This document shows, one piece after another, positions 35,254 to 44,309 of a stretch of DNA of 47,525 nt. Position 1 is the stretch's first letter, and each line of letters begins with the position of its first letter. Source of the DNA: Pseudomonadota bacterium (GTDB lineage Bacteria > Pseudomonadota > Alphaproteobacteria > Sphingomonadales > Sphingomonadaceae); the NCBI GenBank assembly GCA_018240895.1, contig JAFEEX010000012.1, forward strand, positions 19,937 through 67,461, written 5' to 3'. The position numbers were made by a program, and so were the translations under genes. The notes below the pieces were generated by a model. It was not told the DNA's origin. It searched no databases and saw only the letters and a list, made by a program, of their open reading frames with translations.

Positions 35254-36840
35254 ATGAACGAGTGGTGGCGTGGCGGCGTGATCTATCAGGTCTATCCGCG
35301 CAGCTTCAGCGATTCCAACGATGATGGCGTGGGCGATCTTCCGGGAATCATCCAGCGGCTGGACTATCTGGCTGACCTTGGCGTCGATGGCATCTGGGTA
35401 TCACCCTTCTTCAAATCGCCGATGCGCGATTTCGGCTATGACATTTCAGACTACTGCGCGGTCGATCCCACGTTTGGCACCATGGCGGATTTTGACGCCT
35501 TGCTGGCCAAGGCGCACGCGCTGGGCATCAAACTGGTGATCGACCAGGTCTATTCGCACACGTCGGACCAGCATCCGTGGTTCAAGGAAAGCCGGTCATC
35601 GCGCGACAATCCCAAGGCTGACTGGTATATCTGGGCCGATGCCCGGCCCGATGGCGGCCCGCCCAACAACTGGATATCGCTGTTCGGCGGACAAGCCTGG
35701 TCATGGGATTCGCGGCGCAAGCAATACTATATGCACAACTTCCTGTCCGAACAGCCGGACCTAAATTTTCACAACCCGGAAGTGCGCGCGGCGATCATCG
35801 ATGTTGCCAGGTTCTGGCTGGAACGCGGGATCGACGGGTTCCGGCTCGACGTTGCCAACTTCTACTTCCACGATGCCCTGCTGCGTTCCAACCCGCCCAA
35901 GTCCGACAACGGCGGGTTCGACCGGCCCTATTGGCACCAACGCCACCTCTATGATCGCTCCCAGCCGGAAAACCTTGCTTTCATGGCCGAGTTGCGCCGC
36001 GAGGTTGACCGTCACGGCGATCTGATGACCGTGGCCGAGATCGGCAGCGATTCCTATATCGCGCGGTCAATCGAATATACCGAGCCGGGCCGGCTTCACA
36101 CCGCCTACAACTTCATGCTGCTGGAAAACGGCCCGCTGACCGCCGGGCTGATCCGCGGCGCGCTGGAAAGCTGGACCAGCGATACCGCCTGGCCAAGCTG
36201 GTCCTTTTCCAACCACGATGTTGAACGCGCCCGCACCCGCTGGGGCGGGGCGCAGGCCGGCGATGCTTTCTCGCAAATGCTGATGGGCCTGCTGCTGTGT
36301 CTGCGCGGCACGATCTTCATCTATCAGGGCGATGAACTGGGGCTGCCCCAGGCGGATGTGCCGTTTGACCGGCTGCGCGATCCCGAAGGCATCCGGTTCT
36401 GGCCGGACAGTCTGGGCCGCGACGGCTGCCGCACGCCGATCCCGTGGCATGGCGACCAGCCCAACGCGGGGTTTTCGGTAACCGAGCCGTGGCTGCCGGT
36501 CGATCCGCGCCATCATGCCCTGGCGGTCGACCGTCAGGAAGCCGACCCCGCATCGACCCTGTCCCATTCGCGCCGGTTCACTGCATTCCGCAAGGTTCAC
36601 CCGGCGCTGCGGCTGGGGTCAATCCGCTTCATCGACTCGCCCGAGCCGGTGCTGGCGTTTGAACGCCGGGACGAGGCAAGCGGAGAAACCCTGCTGTGCC
36701 TGTTCAACCTGGGCGGCGAGGAAGCGCAGTGCGCCCTGCCCGCCGGCACCTGGCACGATTGCGACTATGGCCTGCCTGGGCGGATTGAGGGTGATCGTGC
36801 GATCCTTCCGCCGTGGGGAGGGCTGGTCCTGCGGGCATGA
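35254..36840 (+). CDS. GH13 alpha-glucosidase (GH13_23-like, 528 aa)
   Basis: The (beta/alpha)8 barrel motifs are complete: VIYQVYPRSFSDSNDDGVGDL, DQVYSHTS, GIDGFRLDVANFYFHD with nucleophile D199, VAEIGSD with acid/base E262, and SFSNHDVER with D322. This is the sequence type of bacterial GH13_23 alpha-glucosidases, which cleave maltose and short alpha-glucosides. There is no signal peptide, so it is cytoplasmic. ATG 35254 follows GGGGAGAGA. Its stop overlaps the start of the debranching-like gene (ATGA), so the pair is coupled. It is controlled by the operator at 35167-35180. Confidence 0.94.
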   Translation: MNEWWRGGVIYQVYPRSFSDSNDDGVGDLPGIIQRLDYLADLGVDGIWVSPFFKSPMRDFGYDISDYCAVDPTFGTMADFDALLAKAHALGIKLVIDQVYSHTSDQHPWFKESRSSRDNPKADWYIWADARPDGGPPNNWISLFGGQAWSWDSRRKQYYMHNFLSEQPDLNFHNPEVRAAIIDVARFWLERGIDGFRLDVANFYFHDALLRSNPPKSDNGGFDRPYWHQRHLYDRSQPENLAFMAELRREVDRHGDLMTVAEIGSDSYIARSIEYTEPGRLHTAYNFMLLENGPLTAGLIRGALESWTSDTAWPSWSFSNHDVERARTRWGGAQAGDAFSQMLMGLLLCLRGTIFIYQGDELGLPQADVPFDRLRDPEGIRFWPDSLGRDGCRTPIPWHGDQPNAGFSVTEPWLPVDPRHHALAVDRQEADPASTLSHSRRFTAFRKVHPALRLGSIRFIDSPEPVLAFERRDEASGETLLCLFNLGGEEAQCALPAGTWHDCDYGLPGRIEGDRAILPPWGGLVLRA

Positions 36841-38879
36841 CCCGGCCGACGCTGATCGGGCTGGCCGCCCTTGCCGTGATCGCTGCATCCGCGCCGGCCA
36901 GGGCTGAGCCGGACCAAGCGCCGTTTGCCTACCAGCTTGAGGAAGGGCGGATCCTCAACGCCTTCTTTCGCGACGGACCGGTCGCGGCGCACCTGTTGCT
37001 GCGATCAGGCCGCGATCCCCGGATCATCGTTGCCTTTCCGGCTGGAAACAGCGGCACCGGGCTATGGTTTGAACCGCTGGCCGCCGATGCCCGGTGGCGG
37101 ATCGATGCCGCCCCGGCTGCACTGACCGGGCAGGACCGGCAAGGGCGCGCGCTGCACGGCATTACGGTCTCCATCTCGATCGACGCCCCGCAATTGACGA
37201 TCAAAGGCGCGGCGCTGTCCAGCGTGCGGGTTCTGCGCGATTATGAATTGAGCGGCCAGCAGCCCGCCGAAGTGACTGCAACGCCCATCATCACGCCCCG
37301 ATCAGTCACCTGGCAGCGCGACCGGCTGGACGGCGCACCCGGCTATCGCCTGACGCTTGATCTGCTGTCGGGGCGGATAGAAGGGAACCACCTGATTGCC
37401 GGAGCCGATGGCCGCATTGCCGTGAAGCTGACTGCGCAAACGGGCGAACAGCCGCTGACCCCGCTTGGCGGTTCGCAACTGCTGAACGAGCGTGCTGCGG
37501 CGGATGGCGAGGCCCGCCGCACTCTGGAATTCTTGTCCTACCGCGAAAAGTTCCTCGCCGGATCGTGGCGGTTCAACACCTATTTCGGGCGCGACACCTT
37601 GATGACCGTGCGCCTGCTGATGCCCGCGCTGCGGCCGCAAGCGGTTGAGGCGGGGATCGGCGCGGTGCTGGCGCGCCTTTCACCCGAAGGCGAAGTCGCG
37701 CATGAGGAAGACATCGGCGAATATGCGGTGATCGATCATCTGCGCCATGATGGAACCCGCAGTGCCCAACCCGTCTATGACTACAAGATGATTGACGGCA
37801 CCCCGATGCTGGCCGCGATTGCCGGACGCTGGCTGCTGGATGATCCGCGCGCCCGCCTCCGCGCCGCTGCCTTCCTGGCGCAAGACACCACTGCGGGGCG
37901 CAGCAACGGCGCGGCATTGGCGGCCAATCTGCAGCGGGTGGTGATGCTGGGCGCGCGTTTCTCTGCTAATCCGCGCCCGGCCAACCTTGTTGCGCTGAGG
38001 CCCGGCATAAATGTTGGCAACTGGCGCGACAGCGAGGACGGGCTGGGCGGCGGACGCTATCCCTATGACGTCAACGCGGTGCTGATGCCTGCGGCGCTGC
38101 TGACTGCCGCCCGGCTTGAAGCATCCGGACTGCTCGACCCGTGGCTGGACAAGGCCGCTCACGCCCGGCTGCGCGGCGCGGCGGCGATGGCGCGTGTCTG
38201 GGAGGCAAAGGCACCGGGGCTGTTCCACTGTGCCGTGAGCCACACCGATGCAGCCATGGCCGTGGCCCGCGCGGCCGGAAACGCCGGCATCGATCCCGCC
38301 CCGGCGCTGGCCGCGATCGGCGGCAAACCGCTGCGCTTTCCGGCATTGGCGCTTGATGCGTCAGGCCGCCCGGTCCCCGTCGCCAATTCAGACATCGGTT
38401 TTGCCCTGCTGTTTGCCAGCCCCGCAGCCTCGCAGCTTGAGGACATGGCCGCCCTGATCGCGCGGCCCTTCCCTGCCGGTCTGATGACCGCAGCGGGAAT
38501 GCTGACCGCCAACCCCGCCTTTGCTCCAGCCGACCTGCAGTCCCGCTTCTCCCCCGCTGCCTATCACGGGATGGTGGTGTGGTCCTGGCAGCAGGCGCTG
38601 GCGCTGGCCGGGCTGGACCGCCAACTCGCGCGCGGAGACTTGCCGGCGCGAACCCGCGCCGCGCTGACCGCCGCGCGCCGCGCACTGGCTGGGGCAATCG
38701 CCGCCAACCGGCAGTGGCGCAATTCCGAATTGTGGTCCTGGCAGGCCGAGGGCGGAACGATCACACCCAAGGCGTTCGGCGCATCCTCTGCCGATGCTGA
38801 CGAATCGAACGCCGCCCAGCTGTGGAGTTCGGCGCTGCTTGGCATCGCTCGGGATGCGCCTGCAAAACCCGAACGGTAG
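36837..38879 (+). CDS. Exported debranching-enzyme-like (alpha/alpha)6-barrel protein (680 aa)
   Basis: I do not know a named family for this protein. A signal peptide (LIGLAALAVIAASAPARA) is followed by a beta-rich N-terminal domain (about 25-215) and a helical domain (220-680). The helical domain has three motifs in the same order as amylo-alpha-1,6-glucosidase/GDE_C proteins: SWRFNTYFGRDTLMTVRLL (like PWFxTLFGRDSL), a VAHEEDIGE and YKMIDGTPML pair (like DEEPGKI and TVDATPL), and NVGNWRDSEDGLGGG (like NQGWKDSxDxI). It is translationally coupled to the GH13 gene. The inference is a periplasmic or surface glucoamylase/debranching-type hydrolase feeding the locus. The activity is unproven. Confidence 0.75.
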   Translation: MTRPTLIGLAALAVIAASAPARAEPDQAPFAYQLEEGRILNAFFRDGPVAAHLLLRSGRDPRIIVAFPAGNSGTGLWFEPLAADARWRIDAAPAALTGQDRQGRALHGITVSISIDAPQLTIKGAALSSVRVLRDYELSGQQPAEVTATPIITPRSVTWQRDRLDGAPGYRLTLDLLSGRIEGNHLIAGADGRIAVKLTAQTGEQPLTPLGGSQLLNERAAADGEARRTLEFLSYREKFLAGSWRFNTYFGRDTLMTVRLLMPALRPQAVEAGIGAVLARLSPEGEVAHEEDIGEYAVIDHLRHDGTRSAQPVYDYKMIDGTPMLAAIAGRWLLDDPRARLRAAAFLAQDTTAGRSNGAALAANLQRVVMLGARFSANPRPANLVALRPGINVGNWRDSEDGLGGGRYPYDVNAVLMPAALLTAARLEASGLLDPWLDKAAHARLRGAAAMARVWEAKAPGLFHCAVSHTDAAMAVARAAGNAGIDPAPALAAIGGKPLRFPALALDASGRPVPVANSDIGFALLFASPAASQLEDMAALIARPFPAGLMTAAGMLTANPAFAPADLQSRFSPAAYHGMVVWSWQQALALAGLDRQLARGDLPARTRAALTAARRALAGAIAANRQWRNSELWSWQAEGGTITPKAFGASSADADESNAAQLWSSALLGIARDAPAKPER

Positions 38880-38953
38880 GTGCCTTCGCCCGCCTTTCGA
38901 ATCGCCCCCGGTCGGATCACGCAGAGGGGCCGCAACTGCGCACTGGCGTGTGT

Positions 38954-39409
38954 TCAGCGCCGCGCGGCGAAAAACGCCTTCAGCAAAGCGCCTGCTTCAT
39001 CCTCGCCCATGCCGGAATAGACCTCTGGCGCGTGAAGGCATTGTTCGTGTTCGAACACCCGCGCGCCGTGATCGACCGCGCCGCCCTTGGGATCAGCTGC
39101 AGCATAGTAGAGCCGGGCGATGCGGGCGTGGCTGATCGCGCCGGCGCACATCGCGCAAGGTTCCAGCGTCACCCACAACTCGCACCCGTCCAGGCGTTCG
39201 TTGCCAAGCGCCCGGGCAGCGGCACGGATCGCCAGCACTTCGGCGTGAGCGGTGGGATCGGCAAGCCCGCGCGGAGCGTTGTGAGCAGCCGCGATTATCG
39301 CGCCGTCCCTGACCACCACCGCGCCAATCGGCACTTCCCCCGCTGATTCCCCCGCGCGCGCCTGAGCCAGCGCCTGCTTCATCGGTTCGGGCAAGGGCCA
39401 GCGGCTCAT
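38954..39409 (-). CDS. tadA: tRNA adenosine(34) deaminase
   Basis: The 151-residue zinc deaminase has the HAE motif (PTAHAEVLAIRAA) and PCAMC (TLEPCAMCAGAI), with VPIGAVVVRDG and the TadA-type C-terminus VFEHEQCLHAPEVYSGMGED. It converts A34 to inosine in tRNA-Arg. ATG 39409 starts the conserved helix LPEPMKQALAQARAGESAGE; there is no clear RBS. It is convergent with the debranching-like gene and divergent from rpmB. Confidence 0.93.
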   Translation of the reverse strand: MSRWPLPEPMKQALAQARAGESAGEVPIGAVVVRDGAIIAAAHNAPRGLADPTAHAEVLAIRAAARALGNERLDGCELWVTLEPCAMCAGAISHARIARLYYAAADPKGGAVDHGARVFEHEQCLHAPEVYSGMGEDEAGALLKAFFAARR

Positions 39410-39433
39410 TTCTGCCGAATTGGCCGCAATACC

Positions 39434-39462
39434 TTGACCCCGCAAGGGTGAATCGGTATGGG
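39434..39462 (+). promoter_or_regulatory. Candidate rpmB promoter
   Basis: TTGACC (39434-39439), a 17-nt spacer and TATGGG (39457-39462) form a sigma-70-like promoter about 48 bp before the rpmB start codon. The -35 is good, the -10 only moderate. Confidence 0.45.
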
Positions 39463-39509
39463 CGCGCCTTCTCCCTTTATGGGCAGCCAAGAATCAAGCG
39501 AGTTTAGCC

Positions 39510-39794
39510 ATGTCCCGTATCTGCGAACTGACCGGCAAAGGCCGCCAGGTTGGTAACAATGTCAGCCACGCCAACAACAAGACCAAGCGTGTTTTCCTGC
39601 CCAACCTGCAGAACGTCACGCTGATCTCTGACGGGCTGGACCGCAGCTTCAAGTTCCGCGTCTCGACCCAGGGCCTGCGCTCGGTGGAGCACGTCGGCGG
39701 ACTGGACAACTGGCTGCTCAAGACCTCTGACGAAAAGCTTTCGGCCAGCGCGGTCAAGGTCAAGCGCGAGCTGAAGAAGAAGCAGGCCGCCTGA
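39510..39794 (+). CDS. rpmB: 50S ribosomal protein L28
   Basis: The 94-residue product starts [27 protein letters not shown], the L28 signature, followed by [10 protein letters not shown] and the basic C-terminus [12 protein letters not shown]. The length suits alphaproteobacterial L28. It is not linked to rpmG here, as is usual for this class. It is convergent with the hydroxylase gene, 28 bp apart, and no terminator hairpin is visible. Confidence 0.97.
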   Translation: MSRICELTGKGRQVGNNVSHANNKTKRVFLPNLQNVTLISDGLDRSFKFRVSTQGLRSVEHVGGLDNWLLKTSDEKLSASAVKVKRELKKKQAA

Positions 39795-39822
39795 GCGCGA
39801 AAGGTACGCCGGTAGGCTGGGT

Positions 39823-40968
39823 TCAAAGCCCGGGCGCGCGCACCACATCGGTTGCCAGCATCGCGGAAAGCGCTTGTTGCTCGTAAGCCGACAGATCGCA
39901 ATGCCAAACATCGAAGATCAAAACCACGCGTAGCGAGGCGCTGGGGTTGACTGCCTCGTGCTCTATGGTGTCGTCAAAAATCAGGGCTTTGCCTTCTTCC
40001 CAAACCCGGGTTTCGCCCCCAACCCTGAACCAGCACCCCTCCGGAACAATCAGCGGCAAGTGACACACCAGCCGGGTGTTATTCACGCCGACGTGCGGCG
40101 GTATCATGGTGTTTGGTGCCAACAGCGAGAACATCGCGTTGGGTGAGCAGTTAGGCACCTGAGGCTGCGGAAGTGTTTCCAGCAGTGCCATGGTCTTTGG
40201 GCAGTGCCTGGCGTTTTCCTCGATCCGCTTGCCATTCTGCATCAGGTGCAACGCGGTCCAGTCGCGGTTGTGATTGAGTTCGGTCCATTGGCGCAGAGGG
40301 CTGCCTTCAGGATATTGAATGTAGGGGACGCCGCGCTCAGCGACGATGGTCGCTCTGAATTCGTCACGGATAGCCGCAGTGGCGCTTTCCAGTTGTGAGA
40401 GCCACGGGAACAAGGCCTCATCGAAAAATTCGAATTCGGCCAGCCCCGGGTATTGATAGTCAGAAGGTTCCGAATGCCAGTGGCGGGTGCGCCGGACCGC
40501 GTTGGACCGAAAACGCGCCAGCCTGAAAGCCAGGAAACTGTCGGCAGGAAGGCCAATGCTATCCATCGCCCGTTCCATCGCCAATTCCCGCGCCGAAACC
40601 GATGCTTCATGCCGCTGCCGCGCGTGCGCAACGATTGAGAAAAGCTCTGGTGGAAGCGGTTCCTGCGGCAACTGCGCCAATGCCCAGCCGAACACCTCCC
40701 CCGCCATCGGATCACCAAGCTGATCCAGCAGCGATCCCTTGAGCATCAATGCCATAAAGCTGAGTGGATCGATCGCAAGCGCGCGTTCCACAGCCCCAAG
40801 GGCAGCCTGCGGCTCACCCAGCGCGCGGCAGACTGCCGCCAGTTTAAGGTAAGGTTCTCCATCATCCGAACCTGCGGCCACGGCTTGTTCAAGCTGAGCC
40901 CGCGCCAGTGTCAGGTCACCTCGCGCCGCAGCCTCGTCGGCGGCACGAATCAACGCGTCCCTAGACAT
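39823..40968 (-). CDS. TPR plus aspartyl/asparaginyl beta-hydroxylase-domain protein (381 aa)
   Basis: Residues 1-105 form TPR-like helical repeats (LARAQLEQAVAAGSDDGEPY, LGAVERALAIDPLSFMALML). The C-terminal domain (about 175-360) has the non-heme iron/2-oxoglutarate pattern of Asp/Asn beta-hydroxylases: MIPPHVGVNNTRLVCHLPL with H292, GCWFRVGGETRVWEEGKALI, DDTIEHEAVN with H337, and R347 for 2-oxoglutarate. It has no signal peptide. It lies downstream of a large TonB receptor but is cut off by a terminator, so it has its own promoter in 40969-41094. In related genomes such hydroxylases often sit next to TonB receptors. The protein or peptide it modifies is unknown. Confidence 0.88.
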   Translation of the reverse strand: MSRDALIRAADEAAARGDLTLARAQLEQAVAAGSDDGEPYLKLAAVCRALGEPQAALGAVERALAIDPLSFMALMLKGSLLDQLGDPMAGEVFGWALAQLPQEPLPPELFSIVAHARQRHEASVSARELAMERAMDSIGLPADSFLAFRLARFRSNAVRRTRHWHSEPSDYQYPGLAEFEFFDEALFPWLSQLESATAAIRDEFRATIVAERGVPYIQYPEGSPLRQWTELNHNRDWTALHLMQNGKRIEENARHCPKTMALLETLPQPQVPNCSPNAMFSLLAPNTMIPPHVGVNNTRLVCHLPLIVPEGCWFRVGGETRVWEEGKALIFDDTIEHEAVNPSASLRVVLIFDVWHCDLSAYEQQALSAMLATDVVRAPGL

Positions 40969-41094
40969 TCCCCATCCCCCGATTCCAAGCGGTTCATGAA
41001 GTGCGGCGCAAGATACGCCCTGATCCAGACCCGCTGCCGCTTCCGTTCAATCGACGGATATTGCGGCAATGCATATTATCCCGACATCCGGGCA

Positions 41095-41134
41095 AAGAAA
41101 AGGGCGACGGATCAGATGATCCGCCGCCCTTTTT
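41095..41134 (-). terminator. Intrinsic terminator after the large TonB receptor
   Basis: AAAGGGCGACGGATCA (41099-41114) pairs with TGATCCGCCGCCCTTT (41117-41132) with one mismatch and a 2-nt loop. It is A/T-flanked on both sides (TTTTCTTT on the minus strand), 17 bp past the receptor stop codon. Confidence 0.8.
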
Positions 41135-41150
41135 CAGACAGGAGTATCGA

Positions 41151-44069
41151 TCAGAAGTTCATCGAAACGCCGACGAACACCCGGCGCCCCATCGCATCGT
41201 AAACTTGCGGATAGGTGTTGCCGTTGCCCGAAGGAGCCGCAGCGTTGCCGACGACAGGCGGTGCCTTGTCGAACAGGTTGTTGATGCCAAGACGCCACTT
41301 GAACGCATCGGTCAGGCGGAACGAGGCGGTCAGATCGACATAGCTCTGCGACGAGATCTTCTGCGCGGTGCTCGACACACCCGAGAAGTAACGCCAGCTA
41401 GGCGTGATCGACACCGCACCCGACGGAGTGGAGTACGTCGCGCGCAGGATATGCCGCCACTTCGGCGTCGGAGTACCGCACGAGCCGACCGCATTCGTGC
41501 TGTAAAGACCAGCGCAATCGATCGGCGAACTACCTACCGGAGTATACCCGTTGGTATCCGAATAGGTTCCGGTCATGTTGATATCGACCTTGCCGAACCC
41601 GAAAGTGTGGAGCAGCCGTGCCCCGAAATCGAAGCCGCGCGTAAACAGCGTGCCCGAGTTGAGGTTGGTATCAACAATGTAACCGTTGGTGGTCCGCCAC
41701 AGTGAACCGAAGCTGTCACGGTGGATCTGGCTGCAGAACACGTTGTTTTCCAAACACTGGGTGATGATGTTGTCCGCACCGATCACACCAACCAGGTTGG
41801 TCACCTTGATGTTGAAGTAGTCAACGGTAAGCGACAGCCCCGGGACCATCGACGGAGTAAGCACCACACCGGCCGAAAACGTCTTGCCCACTTCTGGAGC
41901 CAGAGTCGGATTCCCGCCGACCAACCCATTATACTGGGCCGCCGAGTTTTCGACAATGTTGCCGAACTGGGCAGCAGTTACACCGGTGCGTGCGCACTGC
42001 GCGGCCGAGTAGCCGTTGACCAAACCGCCCACGGCCAAGCCTGCGCAGGGATCGATAGAACCATCGAGCTGAACGCTTTGTGGCGAGAACAGTTCACCAA
42101 TGTTGGCCGCGCGAACGGTCTTGTTGTAGCTGACCCGGAACATAACGTCACGGATCGGCTTCCACAGCCCGGCGATCTTCCAGGAATTCGCATTGGAGCT
42201 CGCCGCAACGTTGCTGAATTTCGAGTGCCGGAACGATCCATCGAGACGAAGCAGTTCAAAGAACGGCTTGTCAGTGATGAGCGGCAACTGAAGTTCACCA
42301 AACCATTCGCTGGTAGTGGTGCGACCGGCAAGCGGAGTGGTTGCACCGCCTTGGCCTGCAAGGTCGCCAGTGGCGTATTCCATATCGGGGACGATTGAAC
42401 CGCTATCGATCCGATATTCAAAACCGCCATTGACCTTCACGCCGTCGGACGCCAGCGGAGACTGGAAGCCGTACTTGCCAAGGTCACCGGTGATGTTGGC
42501 GTTGAAGACCACCTGCTCTTGTTTGGCATGAAGGATGCCGGGTACAGCGAGATAGCCGGTTGCGGCCGAGGTTACACCGCCAGCGGCAAAGACATTCCAA
42601 GGCACGCAGTTCGTATCAGTGCCATCCAGCACCGAAGCGCAAACCGGTTGTCCAGTAGTGCTGGTGGTTACGTCCAGAGCGCGCTTGAGACGCGTGACCG
42701 AAAAATCGTTGAGATAGGTCGAAACGAAATCAACCTTCCCGTACTGATAATAGGCGTCATACGACCAGGCCGAGCTAAGCTCGCCCTTGAAGCCGCCAAC
42801 AATCCGGTAATCGGTGTGATCAAGATCGTTCTGACGCGGGCCGCCTTCGACATTGCGGCGCAGAATCTGAACATTCGCAACATTTACGACAGTGCCATTC
42901 GGACGGGTAACCGTGCCACCGATGTTGGCCGGAGCGCAGATGATCGACAACTGTTGCGCCGAAAGGAAGGGATTGTCACAAGGAACGGTCAGCGTGTTTC
43001 CGAAGTCACCCGACGGCGCGATCTGCGCCACCGACGAATCGTTCAGGAACATGAAGCTCATGTACGGCTTGATTGCCGGAGTGATTTCGTAATCGGCAAA
43101 AAAACCGGCTGTAATGCGCTTGTCGGGACGCTGATAATAGTTCAGCGGACCATAGTTGTAGGCATAGGCGCTCTTCCAGGGGACGAACGTGTTGCCCGAA
43201 ACGGTGTAGCTGGCACCGCTGTCGAGGAAGAACCGGCCGGTCGCTGAGGTCGACGATCCGCCGCAGGTGTAAGCTCCGGCAGTGCCTGCAAGCGTACAAG
43301 CCGAATAGTCACGCTCTGACTGCAGCACAGCTTCTTGCTGGGCGTAGGTAACATAGGCGGTCACGTGGCCCCGGTTGTCTCCAAAGGCGGCACCAAACGT
43401 TGCCGAAGCCTGGAAGTTTTGCCCACCAACGGTGTTGCCCGACGGGTAGGCAAAGTTCTTCGCCTGCAGCGCGCCAATGATGTCAGAGCGGTTGTTGTTG
43501 TTGTTGTGCTGATAGACGCCGTACTGCACGTCGGTCTTGAACCCGGTATAGTCGTTGTCCATCACGAAGTTGACAACGCCCGCAACCGCATCCGAGCCAT
43601 AGACCGATCCGGCGCCGCCGGTCAGAATGTCCACGCGCTTGATCAGCTCAGTCGGGATGAAGTTGAGGTCGGCGGCCGAATTGCCCGGTTGCCCAGGCAT
43701 CAGCCGCTTGCCGTCGATCAGCACCAACGTACGCGATGTGCCAAGGCCGCGCAGGTTGACGGTTGCCGTACCATCGGCACCGTTCGAAAGGTTGCTGCCC
43801 TGTGCAGCGAAAACCTGAGGCATCGAGTTCAGAAGGTCTTCAACGCGGGTAACACCCGAAATCTTGACGTCCTGCGCGCCCACCACGCTGACCGGCGCAA
43901 CGCTGTTCAGGTTGGGCTGGGGGATGCGCGAGCCGGTAATGATGATTTCGGGCTGAGCCGCATCAGCAGCTGCTGCTGCCGTATCCTGCGCGAGGGACGG
44001 GGACGCCACAACCGCGCCGGCAAGCACGGTGGTCGCCATCAGACTGCGGCGAATTGTTAGATTGAGCAT
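41151..44069 (-). CDS. Large TonB-dependent receptor (972 aa)
   Basis: The signal peptide ends VASPSLA-QD. A TonB-box-like EIIITGSRIPQPN follows, then a plug with NLRGLGTSRTLVLIDGKRL and IKRVDILTGGAGSVYGSDAVAGVVNFV. The barrel includes loop cysteine pairs (CTLAGTAGAYTCG, CASVLDGTDTNC, CENNVFCSQ) and ends RVFVGVSMNF. This plug type is common in sphingomonads and Caulobacter for oligosaccharide or peptide ligands. A five-unit Asn run (NNNNN, from a GTT-type trinucleotide repeat at about 43491-43505) lies just after the plug. The gene seems less GC-rich than its neighbours. The ligand is unknown. Confidence 0.94.
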   Translation of the reverse strand: MLNLTIRRSLMATTVLAGAVVASPSLAQDTAAAAADAAQPEIIITGSRIPQPNLNSVAPVSVVGAQDVKISGVTRVEDLLNSMPQVFAAQGSNLSNGADGTATVNLRGLGTSRTLVLIDGKRLMPGQPGNSAADLNFIPTELIKRVDILTGGAGSVYGSDAVAGVVNFVMDNDYTGFKTDVQYGVYQHNNNNNRSDIIGALQAKNFAYPSGNTVGGQNFQASATFGAAFGDNRGHVTAYVTYAQQEAVLQSERDYSACTLAGTAGAYTCGGSSTSATGRFFLDSGASYTVSGNTFVPWKSAYAYNYGPLNYYQRPDKRITAGFFADYEITPAIKPYMSFMFLNDSSVAQIAPSGDFGNTLTVPCDNPFLSAQQLSIICAPANIGGTVTRPNGTVVNVANVQILRRNVEGGPRQNDLDHTDYRIVGGFKGELSSAWSYDAYYQYGKVDFVSTYLNDFSVTRLKRALDVTTSTTGQPVCASVLDGTDTNCVPWNVFAAGGVTSAATGYLAVPGILHAKQEQVVFNANITGDLGKYGFQSPLASDGVKVNGGFEYRIDSGSIVPDMEYATGDLAGQGGATTPLAGRTTTSEWFGELQLPLITDKPFFELLRLDGSFRHSKFSNVAASSNANSWKIAGLWKPIRDVMFRVSYNKTVRAANIGELFSPQSVQLDGSIDPCAGLAVGGLVNGYSAAQCARTGVTAAQFGNIVENSAAQYNGLVGGNPTLAPEVGKTFSAGVVLTPSMVPGLSLTVDYFNIKVTNLVGVIGADNIITQCLENNVFCSQIHRDSFGSLWRTTNGYIVDTNLNSGTLFTRGFDFGARLLHTFGFGKVDINMTGTYSDTNGYTPVGSSPIDCAGLYSTNAVGSCGTPTPKWRHILRATYSTPSGAVSITPSWRYFSGVSSTAQKISSQSYVDLTASFRLTDAFKWRLGINNLFDKAPPVVGNAAAPSGNGNTYPQVYDAMGRRVFVGVSMNF

Positions 44070-44309
44070 TTGACCTGTTCCTCATTCACACCGGCCCTGC
44101 GGCCGTATGCTTTGGTGTGAGACATAGCTATCAGACCTCGCTTAACGAGGACCAGATGGCGGCGGTGTATGGACAAGGGCGGATCGAAAGCAACACGTCC
44201 GCGACATATTCAAGCAGTTTAGCAAGGACTGTGGCATTTCGAGCACAGATTTGCGAAATGGCAACATCGGCGATATCGCCGTCCACATCACACCTGAAGG
44301 GATCAGCCG

